Positions 59,057 to 64,000 of a DNA stretch of 64,000 nt are shown piece by piece. The stretch comes from an uncultured Eubacterium sp. (GTDB taxonomy: Bacteria > Bacillota > Clostridia > Lachnospirales > Lachnospiraceae), in NCBI GenBank assembly GCA_910583555.1, contig CAJTXO010000004.1, forward strand, positions 62,001-126,000, read 5' to 3'. The notes under the pieces were generated by a model. It had not been told where the DNA came from. It saw only the letters and a program-made list of their open reading frames with translations, and did no database searches. Both the position numbers and the translations under genes were made by a program. The first letter of the stretch is position 1; the number at the start of each line of letters is the position of its first letter.

Positions 59057-59075
59057 TTTTTTTTGCGCTGTTTTA

Positions 59076-59972
59076 CTACTCTCTGATCACAAATTTACGC
59101 TCTTTCCTTTCAAAAACATAGATCTGGTCCGAAAGAACTTCATCCGATGCCACGAACTGGTCGTTGATCTCCTGGATCATCGCCAGAAGTTCATGATAGA
59201 TGTCCTCGTTTTCCACCGGAACCAAAATCATCTCATGCACGCTGCTCGGTATTACATAAATATCACATCCCATTTCCTGCGCGACCATCTCCAGTACGCC
59301 GCGGTACAAGACGGCAGAAGCACCGTATATGCCGATACAGTTCGTTAAGACGATCATATTCGTATTGTCGAACTCCTCTTCCTGCGGCACGCTGGCGTAT
59401 CCGTGTCTGGCTGCCAGCTGTTCCATGTCATAAAGTTCCAGCGGAAGGAGCTGTTCGGTATTATTTTCCGCTGATTTTAGTAACTGTTCGACCGACACGT
59501 CCCACCGCTCCTGAAGTTCGTGATCGATCTTGATCGTCTGTATATTCGTTTGATCGATACTGACGAGTAAATGGAACGTGATCGCCATATCAAGAAACGG
59601 TATGTACGGCATAGTCCGTAACATCTTGCGGCACCGCTGTCTCGACACAAGCCGGTAAATCACGCGTTTGCGGCACGAATCCCAGTCCAGGTCCAGCCTG
59701 TGGATATCCGTGACTGTTTCCATACTCTTTTCATAGCGCTTAATGACTTCCTTCACAATACGAGGGACGTCTTTCCCCTTCTCGCGGTAATCGACAAAGA
59801 GATCGTCAATAAATACCGCAGGGACGATATCTCCCTGTCGTCCGTCGAATACGATCCCTGTACGCTCCGATGAGGCATCTTTTGCATGAGGCGTCACGAA
59901 AATCCGGTAGCCGTCACCCATCTCTTTTTGTATCCCCTCACAAACAATTGCTGCAAATTCTTTTAACTCCAT
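59076..59972 (-). CDS. DUF5688-family protein
   Basis: 298 residues from the ATG at 59972, with AAAGGG upstream. The overall pattern fits DUF5688, a family common in gut Lachnospiraceae: an N-terminal V-T-P-H-A-K-D-A-S-S-E-R segment, then I-D-D-L-F-V-D-Y-R, D-M-A-I-T-F-H near 145, and a C-terminal N-x-I-G-I-Y-G-A-S-A-V-L-Y half followed by I-P-S-S-V-H-E. It appears cytoplasmic and soluble. No function is known. Confidence 0.75.
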   Translation of the reverse strand: MELKEFAAIVCEGIQKEMGDGYRIFVTPHAKDASSERTGIVFDGRQGDIVPAVFIDDLFVDYREKGKDVPRIVKEVIKRYEKSMETVTDIHRLDLDWDSCRKRVIYRLVSRQRCRKMLRTMPYIPFLDMAITFHLLVSIDQTNIQTIKIDHELQERWDVSVEQLLKSAENNTEQLLPLELYDMEQLAARHGYASVPQEEEFDNTNMIVLTNCIGIYGASAVLYRGVLEMVAQEMGCDIYVIPSSVHEMILVPVENEDIYHELLAMIQEINDQFVASDEVLSDQIYVFERKERKFVIRE

Positions 59973-60156
59973 GTCATCACCCTTTCGAATTTTGTTATGC
60001 ACTTATTCTAGCAAAAAGCCTGCGGCATGACAACAATCATATTTCGGGTTTTCCAGTCGTAACCGGGACCTTTTCCCATTTTGCGCGGAAAGAGGGGAAC
60101 AAAAAAGAGGTAAATTTTTTTAAAATCGGCCCGGAACCGGCACCATATCGCTGCCA

Positions 60157-60206
60157 GAAAAAAGGAGACACGATAAGCGGAAAAAACTCTTTCCGCATAT
60201 CGCGTC
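60157..60206 (-). terminator. Intrinsic terminator of gdhA
   Basis: An imperfect stem pairs GACACGATAAGCGGAAA (60167-60183) with TTTCCGCATATCGCGTC (60190-60206). On the minus strand it is followed by CC and a run of six T, a typical rho-independent terminator about 40 nt after the gdhA stop. Confidence 0.85.
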
Positions 60207-60245
60207 CCCGTTTAATCGCATATATTTTATCGCATTGATCGGACC

Positions 60246-61580
60246 TTATACGATCCCCTGCGCGGTCATCGCCTCAGCTACTTTTTCAAAGCCGGCAATA
60301 TTGGCACCTACGACATAATTTTTCTCAAAGCCGTATTTTTTCGAGGCGTCATCACAGGCATGGAAAATATTGACCATGATGCCCTGTAATTTGTTGTCTA
60401 CCTCTTCAAACGTCCAGCTCAGCCTCTCGCTGTTCTGTGACATTTCCAGCGCAGAAGTCGCAACGCCGCCGGCATTGGAAGCTTTGCCAGGCGCGAACAA
60501 TACACCGTTTGCCTGGAGATATTCGGTTGCTTCGATCGAAGTCGGCATATTGGCTCCCTCGGCAACGGCGAGTACGCCATTGGCAACAAGTGCCTTCGCG
60601 TCGTCGATCAAAAGTTCATTCTGTGTCGCACATGGAAGTGCGATATCGACTTTGACTGTCCAAACGCCTTTGCCCTCGTGGTACTCGGCCGAAGATCTCT
60701 TCTTCGCGTACTCCGTCAGACGCGCGCGATGTACTTCTTTTACTTCTTTGAGCAGCGCGACATCGATTCCTTCCGGATCGTATACCCAGCCGGTAGAATC
60801 CGATACCGTAACAACCTTGGCGCCGAGCTGGTGAGCCTTCTCCGTCGCGTAGATCGCAACGTTACCGGAACCGCTGACAGCCACTGTTTTGCCGGCAATA
60901 TCAATGCCGTTGCACTTGAGCATTTCTTCTGTATAATATAATAAACCGTATCCGGTCGCCTCAGTTCTGGCAAGGGAGCCGCCAAACGTCAGTCCTTTTC
61001 CGGTGAGAACGCCCTCATAGCAATTGCGGATCCTCTTGTACTGTCCGAACATATATCCGATCTCACGGCCGCCGACACCGATATCGCCTGCCGGTACGTC
61101 CGTATCCGGTCCGATATGTCTCTGGAGTTCGGTCATAAAACTCTGGCAGAACGCCATTACTTCACGGTCTGATTTTCCTTTCGGATCAAAATCGGAACCG
61201 CCTTTGCCGCCGCCGATCGGCAGGCCGGTAAGGGAATTTTTGAAAATCTGCTCAAAACCAAGAAATTTAATGATTCCAAGATTTACGGATGGATGGAAAC
61301 GCAGGCCGCCTTTATATGGGCCGATCGCGCTATTGAACTGCACACGGTAACCGGTATTGACCTGGACATTTCCGTTGTCGTCAACCCACGGAACGCGGAA
61401 CTTGAGCTGTCTTTCCGGATTCGTCAAACGCTCCAGCAACGCGTCTTTGCGAAATTTCTCTTCATTCTTTTCCACGACAGGCCGGAGGGATTCCAAAACT
61501 TCCTTCGCTGCCTGGTGAAATTCTGGCTCAGCGGGGTTTTTCTCGATCAACTGGGCCAGTACCTCGTCTACATATGACAT
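60246..61580 (-). CDS. gdhA: Glutamate dehydrogenase (hexameric, probably NADP-type)
   Basis: 444 residues; AGGAGG before the ATG. Substrate and catalytic residues: K90 in GPYKGGLRFHPSV, K126 in PIGGGKGGSDFDPKG. The Rossmann motif VAVSGSGNVA lies near 230, with a D-S-T-G-W turn. It interconverts 2-oxoglutarate plus ammonia and glutamate. It stands alone with its own promoter and terminator. Confidence 0.95.
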   Translation of the reverse strand: MSYVDEVLAQLIEKNPAEPEFHQAAKEVLESLRPVVEKNEEKFRKDALLERLTNPERQLKFRVPWVDDNGNVQVNTGYRVQFNSAIGPYKGGLRFHPSVNLGIIKFLGFEQIFKNSLTGLPIGGGKGGSDFDPKGKSDREVMAFCQSFMTELQRHIGPDTDVPAGDIGVGGREIGYMFGQYKRIRNCYEGVLTGKGLTFGGSLARTEATGYGLLYYTEEMLKCNGIDIAGKTVAVSGSGNVAIYATEKAHQLGAKVVTVSDSTGWVYDPEGIDVALLKEVKEVHRARLTEYAKKRSSAEYHEGKGVWTVKVDIALPCATQNELLIDDAKALVANGVLAVAEGANMPTSIEATEYLQANGVLFAPGKASNAGGVATSALEMSQNSERLSWTFEEVDNKLQGIMVNIFHACDDASKKYGFEKNYVVGANIAGFEKVAEAMTAQGIV

Positions 61581-61614
61581 GTGTCATACCTCCTTCTTCT
61601 CTTTTTTCTCATTT

Positions 61615-61643
61615 ATTATATAACACTTTTTTTGCATGCACAA
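61615..61643 (-). promoter_or_regulatory. Promoter of gdhA
   Basis: On the minus strand: -35 TTGTGC (61638-61643), 17-nt spacer, consensus -10 TATAAT (61615-61620). A 12-bp palindrome GTATAATTATAC lies further upstream at 61664-61675. Confidence 0.7.
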
Positions 61644-61697
61644 CATTTTTTTACAGAATATATGTATAATTATACGTACCCCTGTATAAAAAATAAT

Positions 61698-62171
61698 CTA
61701 TATCACATGTCCGGAAAGAGCAAGACTGGCGTTTGAATAGCGGTAATCGCCGCTCACATTTTCACCAAACCAGTCCGGCGGCACAAACGCCTGCGCCTCC
61801 TGTTCCGTGGGAAATTCTACTTCCGCCAGTATCATCCCCTCGTACGTTCCGTGAAAGACATCGAGTTCAATCGTGTATGGTCCGCAGCCGATGCGGTAGC
61901 GCGTTTTCTCGATCAGACAGCCGTCGATCTTGCCTCTCAGATGTTCATACGCTTCTTTTGTCAGCGGCAGTTCGGCTTCACGGCTCACACAGACGGGATC
62001 TTTGCCCGCGGCGTCCACTTTTGCTTTATAGGTAAACCAATACTCATCCTCCATTTTCCGGATACGGATCACCGGTTTCTCGTTCAGATATCCCTGCTCG
62101 ATCTGAGAGTGCTCATACGTTTCCAGATCGTCCGGAAGCTGGCGGACCAAAAACTTTTTTTCAATTTCCAT
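61698..62171 (-). CDS. CYTH-domain protein (triphosphate tunnel metalloenzyme)
   Basis: 157 residues from the ATG at 62171, with AAGGAG upstream; the frame continues upstream through lepB in another reading frame, and that part is not real. The start has the E-x-E-x-K motif (MEIEKKFLV). R-I-R-K near 45, E-x-E strands and E-L-D-V-F then A-E-V-E-F follow. CYTH proteins bind triphosphates with divalent metal; bacterial ones are often tripolyphosphatases or of unknown substrate. Confidence 0.88.
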   Translation of the reverse strand: MEIEKKFLVRQLPDDLETYEHSQIEQGYLNEKPVIRIRKMEDEYWFTYKAKVDAAGKDPVCVSREAELPLTKEAYEHLRGKIDGCLIEKTRYRIGCGPYTIELDVFHGTYEGMILAEVEFPTEQEAQAFVPPDWFGENVSGDYRYSNASLALSGHVI

Positions 62172-62217
62172 CTGCTGATCTCCTTTTTGGCTGACATTAT
62201 TTCCGCTCATACGATAG

Positions 62218-62979
62218 CTAATGCAATAGTCCAAATTCATCCGCTGGCAGGATGCGCAGCCACGCCCTGCCCAGAATCTTATCGTCGCTGACCGGCCCGA
62301 CCTTCTCACTTCGGCTGTCTTCACTGCCCTCCCGGTTATCGCCGAGAACAAAATACTCATGCGGGCCGAGCACCAGCTTTTCGCTGGCAATACCGCCATT
62401 TTCCAAGCTGCCATTTCCGTACTCGTCATAGATCGGCTTATCATTGATGTAGATCTTTCCTCCGCTGATCTGGATCTGCTCTCCCGGAAGGCCGATGACC
62501 CGTTTGATATATTTGGCATTTGCGCTGTGTTCAAATACTATGATGTCAAAGCGCTCCGGTTCGCCCATAAGATAACTGACCTTTTCCACGACCAGATGGT
62601 TTCCATTCTGTAAGGCCGGTTCCATCGACGAGCCTTCTACCAGTGTATAATTGGCGACAAATTTTGTGATCAGTACGCCGGCGGCAACCGCGACGACGAC
62701 ACAGATCAGAAGGCTCCGCACGGTTTTCCATACGGATGTCCCGCTTTTTTCAGGTAAAGACCGCACTGCCTCTCTCGCCGGTTCCCGTTTTGCTATGTAC
62801 TCCGGTTCAAAAGAAACAACAGACGGCTCGTCTGCCGCTACGTCTTCCTGTGGCATTTCCTCCCAAAAGCCATCCAGATCAGAAAAATCTTCTTCAACTG
62901 CAAAATTCGGGTTTCTCTTCAAGAGTTCTTCGCAAAACCGGACATTTTCCTCAATCTGCTCGTCAATAGACTGACTCAA
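62218..62979 (-). CDS. lepB: Signal peptidase I (third copy, divergent)
   Basis: 253 residues, with a TTG start at 62979 and GGAGG upstream; the next in-frame ATG is about 40 codons in. A long acidic cytoplasmic N-terminus (1-80), one membrane helix (about 88-106) and the peptidase core with Ser118 in EGSSM and Lys159 in YIKRVIGLPGE, then VLGDNR. It is clearly less similar to the tandem pair at 43501-44882 than those two are to each other. It lies upstream of the CYTH gene and downstream of rbgA. Confidence 0.92.
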   Translation of the reverse strand: MSQSIDEQIEENVRFCEELLKRNPNFAVEEDFSDLDGFWEEMPQEDVAADEPSVVSFEPEYIAKREPAREAVRSLPEKSGTSVWKTVRSLLICVVVAVAAGVLITKFVANYTLVEGSSMEPALQNGNHLVVEKVSYLMGEPERFDIIVFEHSANAKYIKRVIGLPGEQIQISGGKIYINDKPIYDEYGNGSLENGGIASEKLVLGPHEYFVLGDNREGSEDSRSEKVGPVSDDKILGRAWLRILPADEFGLLH

Positions 62980-63006
62980 TTCCCTTCCTCCCTTCGCGTT
63001 CAGGGC

Positions 63007-63855
63007 TTATTTCTCATCCGGGCGTTCGAGGGAAATATGACCCAGCCTTCCATTCCGGAAATCGTCCAACAACAGGGAAGCCGCCTTTTCGACATCCACC
63101 TCATTCCCTTTTTTCAGGCATTTGCGCACCTGTCCGATCGCTTCGAGCACGGCAGGTTCTTCCCCGGTTTCTTCTACCCCATACATATTCGTCAGCGTTT
63201 CCGCATATTGTTCCCTGATAAATGCAATAAAATCGAGCGCAAGCTCCGTTCTCTGCAAAAGTTCATCTTTGATGGAGCCGATAAAGGCCAGTCTCAGGCC
63301 GACGCTCTGATCCTCGAATTTCGGCCACAGGATTCCCGGCGTATCAAGGAGCTCCACCTGTTTATTTAAACGGATCCACTGTTTTCCCCTCGTAACGCCC
63401 GGCCGGTTTCCGGTCTTCGCGCAGGCGCGGCCCGCAAAACTGTTGATAAAGGTGGATTTTCCCACATTGGGAATGCCGACGATCATCGCGCGGATCGGGC
63501 GGTTCAGAATCCCCCGTTTGCGGTCCCGTTCGATCTTTTCCCGGCACGCCTTCTGGATCAGCTGGTTTACCGCTTTCAGTTCATTTTTTTTCGTCGCGTT
63601 GACCGCCAGGGTAAAATATCCCTGTTCTTCGTAATACCGCTTCCATTTCTCAGTCACAGCCGCATCTGCCATATCCGCTTTATTGAGCAGGAGCACCCTG
63701 GATTTGCCGGCCGCCAGCGTATCAATATCGGGATTTTTGCTGCTGTACGGAAGACGGGCGTCGACAAGTTCAATGATGACATCGATCAGTTTTATATCTT
63801 CCTGCATCGTGCGCCGCGCTTTTGTCATATGGCCCGGATACCATTGAAAATACAT
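63007..63855 (-). CDS. rbgA: Ribosome biogenesis GTPase RbgA (YlqF)
   Basis: 282 residues; AGGAGGG before the ATG. A circularly permuted GTPase: G4 NKADMAD comes first (near 58), then G1 GIPNVGKST (near 125) and G3 DTPGILWP (near 171), followed by the C-terminal helical domain. The N-terminus has the family's Q-W-Y-P-G-H-M-x-K-A. It completes late 50S assembly. The order rbgA-lepB is usual in Firmicutes. Confidence 0.96.
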   Translation of the reverse strand: MYFQWYPGHMTKARRTMQEDIKLIDVIIELVDARLPYSSKNPDIDTLAAGKSRVLLLNKADMADAAVTEKWKRYYEEQGYFTLAVNATKKNELKAVNQLIQKACREKIERDRKRGILNRPIRAMIVGIPNVGKSTFINSFAGRACAKTGNRPGVTRGKQWIRLNKQVELLDTPGILWPKFEDQSVGLRLAFIGSIKDELLQRTELALDFIAFIREQYAETLTNMYGVEETGEEPAVLEAIGQVRKCLKKGNEVDVEKAASLLLDDFRNGRLGHISLERPDEK

Positions 63856-63875
63856 AATATTCCCTCCTGTTCATC

Positions 63876-64000
63876 TTATGGAACACGGGTCGGTGAGGCG
63901 GATGGCGCCGCCTGTCCGCCTCGGTCCGGTCCGGATACCAGGGAAAACGGCTTCATCGTAAAAGACACCTTGCCGACGATCTGATCCTTTTTTACATTTC
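63876..64000 (-). CDS. 3' end of a probable D-alanyl-D-alanine carboxypeptidase
   Basis: A minus-strand frame is open from the window edge to the TAA at 63876-63878, encoding about 40 residues. N-V-K-K-D-Q-I-V-G-K-V-S-F resembles the C-terminal domain of PBP5-type carboxypeptidases, followed by a Pro/Ala/Ser-rich end. The identification rests on one short motif. Confidence 0.4.
   Translation of the reverse strand, partial: NVKKDQIVGKVSFTMKPFSLVSGPDRGGQAAPSASPTRVP

Noticed and set aside
58998..59348. Plus-strand open frame starting in tRNA-Arg
   Set aside because: It overlaps the tRNA and runs antisense to the DUF5688 gene, with no ribosome site.
61664..61675. Palindrome GTATAATTATAC upstream of gdhA
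   Set aside because: It is short and AT-only at its core, so expected by chance in an AT-rich promoter region. Noted only in the promoter entry.
61698..62534. A 278-residue protein including the CYTH domain
   Set aside because: The first ~120 residues lie antisense-free but out of frame over lepB. The ATG at 62171 has AAGGAG and the family's E-x-E-x-K start.

Overview
The window looks like a chromosomal segment of an anaerobic Gram-positive Firmicute, most likely a member of the Lachnospiraceae (Clostridia). Several things point that way: an L27 with the cleavable N-terminal extension next to its protease Prp, RemA, a NadD-YqeK fusion, MreBCD/MinCDE/DivIVA/SepF in one run, a DUF5688 protein, LexA boxes of the Gram-positive type, and strong AGGAGG ribosome binding sites. 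No prophage, plasmid or CRISPR locus is visible. This assignment is an inference from gene content, not from a database search.

Layout. 1-533 is the 3' end of a plus-strand Ig-like surface protein. 688-3584 holds an HD-GYP phosphodiesterase, a tyrosine recombinase and an orphan BlaI-type repressor. 3839-27251 is an almost gapless minus-strand run of 21 genes, in transcription order: SH3 protein, mutS, mutL, miaA, a PLP lyase, radC, mreB, mreC, mreD, mrdA, minC, minD, minE, rodA/ftsW, mgsA-like, a HlyD-like protein, yggS, sepF, divIVA, lspA, rluD. It joins mismatch repair to rod-shape, septum placement and envelope maturation. lexA is divergent from it at 27528. 28307-32610 is the L21-Prp-L27-Obg-YhbY-NadD/YqeK-RsfS ribosome-assembly operon. 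32824-39081 carries extracellular and envelope genes (a GH43 enzyme with leucine-rich repeats, a DUF6056 membrane protein, a muramoyl amidase). 39360-46694 holds a LexA-controlled LysM protein, two tandem MutS-like ATPases, rpoZ, two tandem signal peptidases, gmk, remA and yicC. Then come rqcH-hisJ (plus), the iscR-iscS-iscU iron-sulfur operon, a repeat-rich unknown, a SpoVB/MurJ-like flippase, ligA, rluF, a DPN-repeat protein, tRNA-Arg(CCG), a DUF5688 protein, gdhA, a CYTH protein, a third signal peptidase, rbgA and the 3' end of a probable D-Ala-D-Ala carboxypeptidase.

How it works together. Most of the genes serve growth and division: the elongasome (MreBCD, PBP2, RodA-type SEDS protein), the Min system, SepF and DivIVA, protein export (three signal peptidase I copies, LspA), ribosome assembly, and DNA repair (MutS/MutL, RadC, LigA). 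LexA ties two of these together. The lexA promoter has a box across its -35 element, and a small membrane-anchored LysM gene at 39360 has a box inside its promoter, the arrangement expected of a YneA-type SOS division inhibitor.

The most unusual property is not one gene but a pattern: short tandem duplications appear again and again at gene junctions and inside protein linkers (12-80 bp units, 2-12 copies). Several include start codons, stop codons or Shine-Dalgarno sequences, and they occur even in mutS and at the mutS-mutL junction. Other points of interest are the paired MutS-like ATPases with Asn in Walker B, a methylglyoxal-synthase-like protein with Glu at both catalytic Asp positions, and an operator-like dyad array upstream of the amidase.
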